NCBI RefSeq assembly: GCF_001421715.1
Contig: NZ_LMKP01000003.1
Location: 1-64,000, forward strand
Direction of reading: 5' to 3'
Source of the DNA: Sphingomonas sp. Leaf22
Lineage (GTDB): Bacteria; Pseudomonadota; Alphaproteobacteria; Sphingomonadales; Sphingomonadaceae
Length of the DNA stretch: 64,000 nt
Shown in pieces: positions 26,191-35,644 of this stretch. Below the pieces are notes generated by a model. It was not told the DNA's origin. It saw nothing but the letters and a program-made list of their open reading frames with translations, and searched no databases. A program made the position numbers and the translations under genes. Numbering within the stretch: position 1 is the stretch's first letter; every line of letters starts with the position of its first letter.

Positions 26191-28932
26191 ATGCTGGGGC
26201 GTGCCCAGACCTACCGTCCGGGCATCTGGGCCCGCATGTTCGGCGGCGGCGCCTGGAAACTGGCTCTCGATAGCCGACATGACGCTCGCATGATGCTTGG
26301 TGGTGACGAGATCGCGTGCCTAGACATCACCGCCATCGACACTTCGAAGGCGCTGCTTTGGCATACCGTTGAAATCAGGACGTCGTCACGGATTGAGGCG
26401 CTGACCGGTCTGACAGGCAATGCCGCTCGACGTCTTCGGGACGACCTGCTCGCATTCGTGAATGGTCACCTTGGCAGTCTGATCGATGACGACAAGGAGC
26501 AATTGCGCGAGGTCGACAGGATCGTTGGCGGCATGGTCGACGCCCATCGGCAGTATTTAGCGCAGTCCGACATCGGCCGCGCCATCGCCGCCGTGCCGGG
26601 AAACGCCGCGCGGGCCTTGTCCCATCCCCTGTTTGATGCTGCGCTGATCCCCGCCACGGTACGGCGCCATCTGCCGAATGCGATCGGCCTGCTCACCGAT
26701 CCCGATGCGCGCACGAAGTACAACGAAGCGTTCGTCACCCATGAGCTAAACGCCTTCCGGCCTTTCTTCGATGGTCTCGGCGAATTCCCTCTTTCGGACG
26801 AGCAACGCGAGGCGTGCATTCGGCTTGAGGATAGCAATCTCCTCGTCGCGTCAGCCGGTTCAGGAAAATCGGCCACGATGGTGGGCAAGGTCGCCTACGT
26901 GCTGGAAAAGCAGTTGCACGAACCAGGCGAGATACTCGTCATGGCATTCGGCAAGCCGGCGGCCGAGGAACTCAAGGTGCGGATCGCCAAGCAACTTGGA
27001 CTGGAGTCGGGCGATCTGAAATGCCGGGTCACCACCTTTCACGCGCTCGGGCTGAGCATCATAAAGGAAGTCGAAGGACGGCCCCCGCAGATGGTGAACT
27101 GGGTCGAGAGCGCGACTGGCGAGGCGCGCTTCGTCGATGGCATCATCAAGGATCTAGTCGAGAACGATGAGGAGTTCCGCAGGCTTTGGGTCGAGATCCT
27201 CCTATTGTACCCGAAAGCGCACATACCGCCGGCGGAATTCAAGACGCCCGAGGAATACCGCGACTACATGGCGGACAACAACGGCAAGCGCCCAAAGGCG
27301 ATCGCGACCCTTTCGGGCGATTACGTGCAATCGCTGGAGGAAATGCGCATCGCCAACTGGCTATGGATGCACACCGTCGATTTCCAGTATGAGCGCCAGA
27401 CCCAGACCATGGACGAGGATGGAAGCCCACGCTGGCTGAAACCGGATTTCTACTACCCGGCGACGGGCACCCTCCACGAGCACTTCGCCATCAACGCCAA
27501 CGGTACGTCGCCGTTCGAGAACTACGTCGAGCATGCGAACCTGAAGCGCGCCGGATACGCCAGGATCGGTGCCGATCTCTTCGAAACCACTTCGGCGCAG
27601 GCAAGTGACGGCTCCCTGCTGGACCGGTTGCGCGACGAACTCGTCGATCGGGGGATCCAGTTGGCCGAAAGGTCGGCCGACGATACGCTGAGGGCGGCGG
27701 CCCCGCTCGTGCTGGCCCACTACCGTAAGATCATCGGTGTCTGCATCAAGCACATCCGCGCAAGCGACCTCACCCTGGACATGCTGCTGGAGAAGGCGAA
27801 GTCGCTGCACGACCGCAACCGCGCCGAGCGCTTCGCCAGGGTCGTTACGAAGATCACGGACGCCTACACGCGCAGGCTGGACCAGCAGCGTCGCATCGAC
27901 TTCGACTCAATGATCGGAGATGCCGTCAAAATGGTCGAGACCGGTCGCTACCGCAGCCCGTTCTCGCTCATTCTCGTCGACGAGTTCCAGGACATATCGG
28001 ATCCCCGCGCCAAGCTGATCAAGGCGCTGAAGCATCAGAAACCGTTCACGAAGCTGTTCGCCGTCGGCGACGACTGGCAGTCGATCTACCGCTTCACCGG
28101 CTCCGACCTCACGATCTTCACCCAGTTCGAGACGAACTTCGGGGCGTCGTGGCAGGGGCGGCTCGAGCGCACGTACCGCTGCAACCAGATGCTGGCCGAC
28201 GCGGCCGCGTCCTTCATCCAGCGGAACCCGGCGCAGCTGAAGAAGACGGTGCGGTCCTCGCGTCAGGCGATTCCGCGCTCGATCCGTGCGATCCCGGTCA
28301 AGGCGGGTAAGAACAAGTCAGCATTCGCCGATGCCTGCCATAGGGTTCTCGACCGCCTGGACACCTTCCTGTCGGGGAACGCCGAACAGTGGCGGCGCCA
28401 CGATGGGGAGAAGCTGAAGGTGCTAGTGCTGTGGCGCTACAACCTGCTCAACCCGTTTCACGGTAATTCTCCAGAGTTCGCTAACATCGTCGTGACCGGC
28501 AAATCTTTCCACAGTTCGAAGGGCCTGGAAGCGGACTACACGATCCTGCTCGACGTTAGCGAGGGCGACTACGGGGTACCAAGCCGCATCGAGGACGACG
28601 AGCTGCTGAACCTCGTGATCCCACGCCCGGAGACGTTCGAGTACGCGGAAGAGCGACGACTGTTCTACGTCGCGCTGACCCGGGCCAGCCGCGGCACGTT
28701 CCTGCTCTACGATCGCGATCAGCCGTCCCGCTACATCGCGGAACTATGCGATCTCGCAGGTGACGACGTCCGGTTCGAGAGCGTCGATGGAACAAGGCTG
28801 TGGCAATGCCCGGTCTGCATAACAGGCGAACTGGCGGACCGGATAGACGAAGGGGGTGCGACCGTGATCGGCTGCAGCGCGCACCCACGATGCCACTACG
28901 ACCGACCAGGCACACCGGCCAGGCTGGGATAG
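26191..28932 (+). CDS. UvrD/Rep-type SF1 helicase with C-terminal zinc finger
   Basis: The 913-residue protein has a unique N-terminal domain of about 200 residues. After it come SF1A motifs: Walker A LVASAGSGKSATM (about 220-228), a long insertion, motif II ILVDEFQDIS, motif III VGDDWQSIYRF, motif V-like TGKSFHSSKGLEAD and motif VI RRLFYVALTRAS. It ends with a four-Cys finger (CPVC and CSAHPRC). The architecture resembles helicase IV-like enzymes and the helicases of two-gene defence modules. It unwinds DNA 3' to 5' by family precedent. It follows the ArsR-like gene by nine bases and is probably cotranscribed with it. Confidence 0.87.
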   Translation: MLGRAQTYRPGIWARMFGGGAWKLALDSRHDARMMLGGDEIACLDITAIDTSKALLWHTVEIRTSSRIEALTGLTGNAARRLRDDLLAFVNGHLGSLIDDDKEQLREVDRIVGGMVDAHRQYLAQSDIGRAIAAVPGNAARALSHPLFDAALIPATVRRHLPNAIGLLTDPDARTKYNEAFVTHELNAFRPFFDGLGEFPLSDEQREACIRLEDSNLLVASAGSGKSATMVGKVAYVLEKQLHEPGEILVMAFGKPAAEELKVRIAKQLGLESGDLKCRVTTFHALGLSIIKEVEGRPPQMVNWVESATGEARFVDGIIKDLVENDEEFRRLWVEILLLYPKAHIPPAEFKTPEEYRDYMADNNGKRPKAIATLSGDYVQSLEEMRIANWLWMHTVDFQYERQTQTMDEDGSPRWLKPDFYYPATGTLHEHFAINANGTSPFENYVEHANLKRAGYARIGADLFETTSAQASDGSLLDRLRDELVDRGIQLAERSADDTLRAAAPLVLAHYRKIIGVCIKHIRASDLTLDMLLEKAKSLHDRNRAERFARVVTKITDAYTRRLDQQRRIDFDSMIGDAVKMVETGRYRSPFSLILVDEFQDISDPRAKLIKALKHQKPFTKLFAVGDDWQSIYRFTGSDLTIFTQFETNFGASWQGRLERTYRCNQMLADAAASFIQRNPAQLKKTVRSSRQAIPRSIRAIPVKAGKNKSAFADACHRVLDRLDTFLSGNAEQWRRHDGEKLKVLVLWRYNLLNPFHGNSPEFANIVVTGKSFHSSKGLEADYTILLDVSEGDYGVPSRIEDDELLNLVIPRPETFEYAEERRLFYVALTRASRGTFLLYDRDQPSRYIAELCDLAGDDVRFESVDGTRLWQCPVCITGELADRIDEGGATVIGCSAHPRCHYDRPGTPARLG

Positions 28933-29035
28933 TCGCGATAGCGCTCCAAACCGTGTGGTTCGAAATGCCACCGATCGACATTGCGCTAGTTCCGGCAGGA
29001 CATCATGCTCCCGGACACTCCGAATGCAGCGCCAA

Positions 29036-30853
29036 TCAGGGCCGGCAAACAACGAACCCGACGGCACCAATCTCGGCACACGACGAGAAGAAACCTGCAA
29101 GAAGCCAGTACAGCTGCACGAAGTGCGGCCTCGGCGCTCCGCCCGCTCTTACCGCCGCGAACGCAGCCTCCACATCCATCCGGCTGAGAGACGATGTCAC
29201 GATGAGCACTCGCCGCTGGACGTCCGGTGCCCCAGTCGCGTCGGCGATCTTGGCGGCCACCTCGTCGCGCGTGCCGCCGCGAATCCGCTTCCGGATGTCC
29301 GTGACGACGCCGCCGTTCGCATATGCCGCGTCCCAACCGTCATGCTTCGACGTCATCCTGTCGCCCGCCATGCCCAGCCGTCCGAGGTTCTTGATCCCTT
29401 GCCCGACGGCATCGTGGAAGGCGGATGCGCTCAGGGACGGCGCGCCATGCTTGGCGTGGTAGAAGCTGATCGTCACCGGGGTGGTCGCGGTCGCCACCCC
29501 GATGAAGTCCGCCCACTCGTCGCCCAGGTCGTCGCAGACGAGGACGTCCTCCCGCGCGATCGTATCCACGACGGTCCGGAACACCGACCCCGGCGAGAAT
29601 TGCGTCTGTCCGACCGCAAATCCTCCCTTCTCGCTGGTCGTCGCGGCGAGTGCGGGCTCGGCGATCAAGTGGCGCATAAACGTGGTACCTCCACCGACGA
29701 TGTCCTCGTCCCGGAACAACGATCCCTGGACGTAGGCCAGCGCGTGATCGCTGAAGAGTACCACGAACATGTCCTCGGCATCGATGTGGCGGACGATGGG
29801 GACCCGCTTCGGATCCTGGCCGACGCCGAACGACGCATCCTCCACGAAGACACCTGCCAGAAGCGGACGCTCCAGCCCCCTGAGCGCGATCCTCGCCTTG
29901 TTGAACCTCAAGGCGCCCGCAACCACGCCAGCCTCATCGAGCAAGTCGTGATGACCTGGCGATGCCGCCGGCCGCACTTCAAAACTGCCAGCGAGGTCTG
30001 CGATGATCGCGTCCACATCGGCCCTGCCCAGTTCGTGCCATAGACCTCCGTTCTCACGTACGAGGCGGATGCGCTCGTCGCCCTCCCATATCGCATCGGC
30101 CAGAGCCATGGTGTCCACCGCGAAGTAGGTCGGCAGCACACCCGTCGCGATGCCGTCGAGGTCCGCGGGGCGCGCGAACCGGGTGATGAAGGCCGATGCG
30201 TCGGCGCCGTCCGCTAGGAGGTCGACGATGTCACGAACCCAGGCGATCGCGCCGACGAGATCCGCCTTCTCGGCACGCATCGCGATCCGGCCGGTACTGG
30301 GTGTCGCGGTGTAGCTCCCCCCATCGCGCCGCACACGGTAGTTCTGCGGGATGAATCGGCCGGTGCTGGCCGAGGCTATCGCGTTCTCGAGGTCTTGCGA
30401 CTCGAGCGTCTTCGATCGCAACGCCAGCCTCGACGTCGTCATATTGCGGAGACTCAGGCGCTCGAATACCGCATCGTGCCGCGCGATGGCCGTCTCGACG
30501 CGCCGACGCCCGATGGGAGCGAGGCATGCCTTCCGGAACGCCGCCGTCGCATCGAGCCCCGACCTGAGGATCGCCACGGTGGTGCCGATCTCGACCATGA
30601 GAAGGAACCCGTGCACCCGGTCGGCCTTGCCGCTGCCCTCATCCAGGAATGGCACCGGGCGGTCGTGGGCGAAGCAGAGCGCCGAATAGCGAGCGTCACC
30701 GTCCAGGTTCCGCTCAATGCGAAACACCGGCCGCGCAGCGTTTACGGCATCCGCAAGCAACTCATCGAACATCGCACGAACCGCCTTCTTGGTGATCCGC
30801 TTCACACGGCGGGAGAAGTAGGCGCCACGCGCCGAACGGAGCTGGTCGATCAT
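29036..30853 (-). CDS. Large uncharacterised island protein
   Basis: This is a 605-residue soluble protein. The N-terminus is basic (YFSRRVKRITKKAVRAMF). The C-terminal half holds LVCDDLGDEWADFIGVATAT then PVTISFYHAKHGAPSLSASA and FHDAVGQGIKNLGRLG, a block I have seen in proteins of unknown function near helicases. The D...E.AD...xHAK spacing could be a derived nuclease site, with His in place of the usual Glu, but that is speculative. Convergent with the helicase gene and upstream of nothing on its strand except the WYL regulator 180 bp away. Start ATG at 30853; Met28 is an alternative. Confidence 0.6.
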   Translation of the reverse strand: MIDQLRSARGAYFSRRVKRITKKAVRAMFDELLADAVNAARPVFRIERNLDGDARYSALCFAHDRPVPFLDEGSGKADRVHGFLLMVEIGTTVAILRSGLDATAAFRKACLAPIGRRRVETAIARHDAVFERLSLRNMTTSRLALRSKTLESQDLENAIASASTGRFIPQNYRVRRDGGSYTATPSTGRIAMRAEKADLVGAIAWVRDIVDLLADGADASAFITRFARPADLDGIATGVLPTYFAVDTMALADAIWEGDERIRLVRENGGLWHELGRADVDAIIADLAGSFEVRPAASPGHHDLLDEAGVVAGALRFNKARIALRGLERPLLAGVFVEDASFGVGQDPKRVPIVRHIDAEDMFVVLFSDHALAYVQGSLFRDEDIVGGGTTFMRHLIAEPALAATTSEKGGFAVGQTQFSPGSVFRTVVDTIAREDVLVCDDLGDEWADFIGVATATTPVTISFYHAKHGAPSLSASAFHDAVGQGIKNLGRLGMAGDRMTSKHDGWDAAYANGGVVTDIRKRIRGGTRDEVAAKIADATGAPDVQRRVLIVTSSLSRMDVEAAFAAVRAGGAPRPHFVQLYWLLAGFFSSCAEIGAVGFVVCRP

Positions 30854-30896
30854 GACCTATAGTCTGTCTGTGCCATCGAGGAATGGAACGGAAATT

Positions 30897-31043
30897 ATGG
30901 CCAACGGTCAGACGCGAAGATCGTGGATCTGCGGCGTCACTGACCTTCGGCCCGGCGGACGGGTCGGCACTGCGATCAACGCCGATGAGCTGATGTCCTT
31001 TATATCTCGGCGCATCGAGTACAGCGGTGAACGGTCATGGTAG
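30897..31043 (+). CDS. Possible small ORF
   Basis: A 48-residue frame begins MANGQTRRSWICGVTDLRPG and ends EYSGERSW, with GC-rich third positions similar to neighbours. It lies between the 605-residue gene and the WYL regulator on the opposite strand and overlaps the regulator's last codons by nine bases. The ribosome binding site is weak (ACGGA). It may be a real small gene or just promoter DNA. Confidence 0.25.
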   Translation: MANGQTRRSWICGVTDLRPGGRVGTAINADELMSFISRRIEYSGERSW

Positions 31044-32027
31044 CGCTGGGAACCGCCGCCGGTGTCCCTCCACCATCTCCCGCAAGGCCAAAGGGGCGAT
31101 CACCTCGACCGCATCACCCCATGCGTATAGGTGCCATGTCATCTCCAGATGACCCGATGCCATGAACCGCACTATCAGCGAGCCATCGGCCATCTCCTCA
31201 GTCGTCTGCGTCGGATGGAAGACGAACCGCCTGGCATGCGCGGCCGCGTCGGATGTGAACCGCCAGACCACCTCGCCGAACTCGTCCGCGCTCTCGTAGG
31301 AGCCGAAGCCCTTCTCGGCGTGGCGCTTCAGGCTGAACCCGGGATCGATCTCGCACATGCCATCGAGCAGGTCCGCACGCTGGATCTCCTCCACCCGGTA
31401 GTGCCGCAGGTTAGCCTGCGGACCCTTGGCGGTGTCGCGGGCGACGAGGTAGCGGCGCACCCCGAGAAGGAGACCGTGAGGCGCGACCACCCTCTCGTGC
31501 GGTTCGTCCTCGTCCCGTCGCCGATACATGATCCGTAGCAGGTTCGGCCCCTTCAGCGCCTCGTAGATCGCCTCGACCACCCCTTCATCCGCGGCGGGCC
31601 GCGGACCGGGACGCGCCGCATGGCCGAGCGCTTCGAGAACCGCCTCCGTATCGACGTCCAGCCGCGTCCCCTGCTCCGGGGGGATCAACGCGCGGACCTT
31701 GCGTTCGAGACCGCGCGCATGCGCCGCCTCCTTCCTGAGCCCGGCCATATCGAGCTGGGCGATCGCCTCCGCGAGGGCGACAAGTTCGTCGGCCGACGGC
31801 GTCAGCAGCGGCGCGATGGCGCGCGCCGGGATAAGCCATCGTGCGCGACGATCCTCATCGACGCGGCGCTCGGTTTGCGGGAACGCGGCCTGCAAGGCGT
31901 CCGTCATCCGCTGAGCGGTTCGTTCCGAGCAGGCGAACTCCTCCTCGATCTCCATCAGCGACACACCCCGCCGCCGCGTCGCCATCATAGCCAGACGCAG
32001 CAGATCCTGACCCTTCGCGAACGACAT
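31035..32027 (-). CDS. WYL-domain transcriptional regulator
   Basis: The 330-residue protein has an N-terminal winged helix (MATRRRGVSLMEIEEEFACS, then ERTAQRMTDAL). A WYL domain is centred on VVAPHGLLLGVRRYLVARDT, and a C-terminal WCX-like extension contains FHPTQTTEEMADGSLIVRFM. WYL proteins bind nucleotides or DNA ends and commonly repress phage-defence operons. The ATG at 32027 was chosen because the HTH begins there; the longer frame upstream reads through the divergent promoter. It faces away from the nuclease-helicase gene with 64 bp between starts, and is the likely regulator of it. Confidence 0.85.
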   Translation of the reverse strand: MSFAKGQDLLRLAMMATRRRGVSLMEIEEEFACSERTAQRMTDALQAAFPQTERRVDEDRRARWLIPARAIAPLLTPSADELVALAEAIAQLDMAGLRKEAAHARGLERKVRALIPPEQGTRLDVDTEAVLEALGHAARPGPRPAADEGVVEAIYEALKGPNLLRIMYRRRDEDEPHERVVAPHGLLLGVRRYLVARDTAKGPQANLRHYRVEEIQRADLLDGMCEIDPGFSLKRHAEKGFGSYESADEFGEVVWRFTSDAAAHARRFVFHPTQTTEEMADGSLIVRFMASGHLEMTWHLYAWGDAVEVIAPLALREMVEGHRRRFPALP

Positions 32028-32038
32028 GGCGACTCCAC

Positions 32039-32051
32039 GACAGCTTCTGTC
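32039..32051. promoter_or_regulatory. Inverted repeat between divergent starts, candidate WYL operator
   Basis: GACAG-CTT-CTGTC is a perfect 5-bp dyad placed 12 bp from the regulator ATG and 41 bp from the nuclease-helicase ATG, in a 64-bp divergent gap. Its position suits an operator that controls both genes. The dyad is short, so chance is possible. Confidence 0.4.
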
Positions 32052-32091
32052 ACCCCTATGTGCGCTGAATAGGCTCGAAGGGGAACGACCG

Positions 32092-35000
32092 ATGCGACTG
32101 CAGGACGGCGAGATCAGGCTTTCGGCTTCGGACCTCATGCGGTTCAAGGGTTGCCGCCACGCGACCACGCTCGATCTCCGATACATGGAGTTCCGCGACA
32201 TCACTCCCGCTGCCGATGGCGACGAGGCGGAACTGCTCCAGCGTCAGGGCGATGACCATGAGCTTGCCTTCCTCGCGGAGCTGAAGCGATCCGGCCGCTC
32301 GGTGGTCGAGGTGCCGAAGGACGGGATCCCGCTGGAACGGTCCGTGGAACTAACGCGCGAGGCACTGCTGGCCGGGCCAGACGTGGTGTTCCAGGGCGCG
32401 CTCCTCGGTGGCGCCTGGGGGGGATACTCGGACTTCCTGGAACGGGTCGATCGCCCGTCCGGCCTCGGCCCGTTTTCATATGAGGTCGTCGACACGAAGC
32501 TGAAGCGCAAACCCGACCCCAAGCACGTCCTCCAGCTGGCCCTCTATTCGGACCTGATCGCCGCCGTGCAGGGCGCCCAACCCGAGGCGGCGCATCTGCA
32601 GCTGGGCGACGGCTCGCGCTTCACGGTGCGGCTCGCCGAGGTGTCCGCCTACGCGCGGCACGCCCGCACCGTGTTCGAGACATTCCTTCGCGAACGTCCC
32701 GTCACCCGGCCGGAACCGGTGTCGGCATGCGCGCTCTGCAGATGGAAGAACCACTGCCGAGAAGAATGGGACCGCAACGACAGCCTCGCGCTCGTGGCCG
32801 GCATAACAAAGATACAGCGCGCGAAGATCGAGGCGGCGGGCATCACGACGCTGACCGGACTCGCCAGCCATGCCGAAAGGATACCCAGGCTGGCGCCCGA
32901 GACGCAGGAACGCCTCCGCATCCAGGCACATCTACAGATGAAGCGTCGCGCCGGCGGACCGCCCGGCTTCCATCTGCGCGACTTCGTGCCAGGCAAGGGC
33001 TTCGGCCTGCTGCCCGAGCAGGATGACGGCGACATATTCTACGACATCGAGGGCGATCCCTACCACGAGGGCGGCCTCGAATACCTTCACGGCATCTGGT
33101 ACCGCGAAGCAGGCGAGTGGACCTTCCGCGCCTTCTGGGCGCACGACCGCGAGGCGGAGGGGCGCGCCGTCGCCGAACTGCTCGACTTCCTCGTCGACCA
33201 TCTCCGCCGCCACCCCCGGGCCCGTATCTACCACTACGCCAACTATGAGATCGCGGCGTTGCGCCGCCTCACGGCCGAGCACCGCGTCGGGGAGGCGGCG
33301 ATGGATCAGCTCCAGCGCGAGCGGCGCTTCGTCGATCTGTTCAAGGTGGTGTCCGGCGCGCTGATCGCTTCGGAAAAGGGCTATTCGATCAAGGACCTCG
33401 AAGCGTTCTACATGGAGAAGCGCGACGCCGACGTCGCGACCGCTGGTGCCAGCGTCGTCTTCTACGAGAAGTGGCGGGAAACCGGCGACGACGACCTGCT
33501 CGCCAAGATCCACGACTACAATCGCACCGACTGCATCTCGACCCAGCTGCTGCGCGACTGGCTCGTCCGCGACGTCCGCCCGACGGATATGCCCTGGCCG
33601 CAGCTGGGTGACGTTCCCAACGCCGGCGCGCTGTCCAACGTCGATGCCGAGGACGCCGAGATCGAGGCGCTGCGCTTCCGCCTCGAACCCGTGCGGGCGC
33701 GCCTCGGCGACGCGGTCGCCGATCTGCTGCTCGACCTCAACTTCTTCCACAAGCGCGAGGACAAGCCAGCATGGTGGGCGATCTTCGATCGCCTGGCGCA
33801 GGAGAGCGAGGAACTGATCGACGACCTCGAATGCATCCAGGGGCTGGAGGCGATCGCACCGCCGGTTAAGGTCACGGCCAAGTCGTTCGAGCGGACCTAC
33901 CGCTTCCCGCCGCAGGAGACGAAGCTGCGCTCGGGCAAGAAGCCTTGCATCAAGCCGGCGGCGATGCCCGAGGACATCGACCTGCGCTCGATCGATACCG
34001 ACGCCAACACGCTGGTGCTGCGTCGTTCGACCTCCAAGGGGCCCTTGCCCGATCACCTGGACCTGATCCCGGCCAAACCGATCGCGAACGCCACCCTGCG
34101 CACCGCGATCGCCGCGGTCACCGACGCCATCATCGCCAACGACGTGCGGGCGCGACCGGTGGAGCAGCTGCTGTCCCAGGCCCAGCCCCGCTTCCTCGAT
34201 GGCCCCCGGCCTGGCGGCGTGATCGATCCCGATGGCGATCTGCCAGCCCAGACCGCAGCAGCGATCGCGGCGATGGACGGAACGATCCTGGCGATCCAGG
34301 GGCCGCCCGGCACCGGCAAGACCTACGTCAGCGCACTTGCCATCGTGAACCTGGTTCGATCCGGTCGCCGCGTCGCCGTGTCGTCGAACAGCCACAAGGC
34401 GATCGGCAACTTGCTGGAGGCGGTCGCTGCACGTGCTGCAGCGGAAGGCATACCCTGCCGGATCGCCCAGAAATCGACCGGTGATGGCGACGAGGACACC
34501 CATCCGGGCATCGTCATGGTTTCGGACAACGACGCGCCCGAGATCGCCGCCGCCCACGTCGTCGGCGCCACCGCGTGGCACTTCGCCCGATATCCCGCCC
34601 CCGAGTTCGATCATCTCATCGTCGACGAGGCGGGGCAGGTCTCGCTCGCCAACATCATGGCCATGTCTCGCGCCGCGCGGAACATCGTGCTCGTCGGTGA
34701 CCCCATGCAGCTGCCGCAACCCCTCCAGGGTACGCATCCCGGTCGCAGCGGCGAATCATGCCTGGAATACCTCATCGACGGGCACCGCATCGTCCCGGGC
34801 GATCGCGGCATCTTCATGCCGATCAGCCGTCGCATGCATCCGGCGGTGTGCGGATACATCTCCGCAGCGGTCTACGAGGAAAGGCTGCAGTCCGACGAGG
34901 CAGCGGGGATGCAGACGCTGAGCGCCCTCGACGGCATGTCTATGATCGGTGCCGGCGTCAGAACCATTACCCATACGGGACGATCGCAGGTCAGCCCCGA

Positions 35001-35427
35001 GGAGATCGAGGCCATTCGTGACCAGATCACCCGGATCCTCGGTGCGACCTATCGCGGTCGCGACGGCGCATCCCGCATCGTCCATCATTCCGACATCCTG
35101 GTCGTCGCGCCCTACAACGCGCAGGTCAACGCATTACGCGCGGCGCTGCCGCCCGCGGTCCGCGTCGGCACGGTCGATCGATTCCAAGGTCAGGAGGCGC
35201 CGGTGTGTCTCGTCTCCATGACCACCTCGAGCGGCGAGGAACTACCGCGCGACATCGCTTTCCTGTTCTCGCTCAATCGCATCAATGTCGCCGTTTCTCG
35301 CGCGCAGGCATCGGCGGTCGTCTTCGCCAGCCCACTGCTGCTCGAGACGCCGTGCCGGACTGTACAAGAGATGACGCTGGTCAACGCGTTGTGCCTGCTG
35401 CGCGAACATGGGGGCAATGCGTTCTGA
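32092..35427 (+). CDS. TM0106-type RecB-like nuclease, DEDD exonuclease and SF1 helicase in one chain
   Basis: This is an 1111-residue protein. Residues 1-230 form a Cas4/RecB-like nuclease with an iron-sulfur Cys set (CRH near residue 20, and CALCRWKNHC). An RNase H-like exonuclease follows, with IFYDIEGDP, YHYANYE and HDYNRTDC supplying DEDD acids. The last 400 residues are a UPF1/DNA2-type helicase: Walker A IQGPPGTGKTYV, LIVDEAGQVS, LVGDPMQLPQP, VAPYNAQV, VDRFQGQEAPV and NRINVAVSRAQ. TM0106-type proteins of this plan are widespread and uncharacterised. ATG 32092 follows GAAGGGGAACG; the frame upstream of it lies in promoter DNA. Divergent from the WYL gene. Confidence 0.88.
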   Translation: MRLQDGEIRLSASDLMRFKGCRHATTLDLRYMEFRDITPAADGDEAELLQRQGDDHELAFLAELKRSGRSVVEVPKDGIPLERSVELTREALLAGPDVVFQGALLGGAWGGYSDFLERVDRPSGLGPFSYEVVDTKLKRKPDPKHVLQLALYSDLIAAVQGAQPEAAHLQLGDGSRFTVRLAEVSAYARHARTVFETFLRERPVTRPEPVSACALCRWKNHCREEWDRNDSLALVAGITKIQRAKIEAAGITTLTGLASHAERIPRLAPETQERLRIQAHLQMKRRAGGPPGFHLRDFVPGKGFGLLPEQDDGDIFYDIEGDPYHEGGLEYLHGIWYREAGEWTFRAFWAHDREAEGRAVAELLDFLVDHLRRHPRARIYHYANYEIAALRRLTAEHRVGEAAMDQLQRERRFVDLFKVVSGALIASEKGYSIKDLEAFYMEKRDADVATAGASVVFYEKWRETGDDDLLAKIHDYNRTDCISTQLLRDWLVRDVRPTDMPWPQLGDVPNAGALSNVDAEDAEIEALRFRLEPVRARLGDAVADLLLDLNFFHKREDKPAWWAIFDRLAQESEELIDDLECIQGLEAIAPPVKVTAKSFERTYRFPPQETKLRSGKKPCIKPAAMPEDIDLRSIDTDANTLVLRRSTSKGPLPDHLDLIPAKPIANATLRTAIAAVTDAIIANDVRARPVEQLLSQAQPRFLDGPRPGGVIDPDGDLPAQTAAAIAAMDGTILAIQGPPGTGKTYVSALAIVNLVRSGRRVAVSSNSHKAIGNLLEAVAARAAAEGIPCRIAQKSTGDGDEDTHPGIVMVSDNDAPEIAAAHVVGATAWHFARYPAPEFDHLIVDEAGQVSLANIMAMSRAARNIVLVGDPMQLPQPLQGTHPGRSGESCLEYLIDGHRIVPGDRGIFMPISRRMHPAVCGYISAAVYEERLQSDEAAGMQTLSALDGMSMIGAGVRTITHTGRSQVSPEEIEAIRDQITRILGATYRGRDGASRIVHHSDILVVAPYNAQVNALRAALPPAVRVGTVDRFQGQEAPVCLVSMTTSSGEELPRDIAFLFSLNRINVAVSRAQASAVVFASPLLLETPCRTVQEMTLVNALCLLREHGGNAF

Positions 35428-35644
35428 CTCGGGTCGCGGTTCGCCGCACCACCCCTCCCGACTCGATGATTGATAACCTCCAAATTCTGCCATGGCGGCT
35501 TGAACCGGGAAGCGTCCGACCGAACGCGCAGATGACGTCCATGGCGAAAGGCGAGATCATTCGTGTCATCGCACGAGTGGGTGACAGGTTCTGACATCCT
35601 TGCATGCGAATGTCACGATCGTGGATCGCATAGGAGATTCGGTC

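Noticed and set aside
18785-28932. Gabija system (GajA plus GajB)
   Set aside because: The ATPase/TOPRIM and the helicase are 6 kb apart on opposite strands with seven genes or fragments between; the helicase is also much longer than GajB.
32932-34737. 601-residue minus-strand ORF
   Set aside because: Shadow of the nuclease-helicase gene; no motif and Asp/Arg/Gly bias typical of antisense frames.
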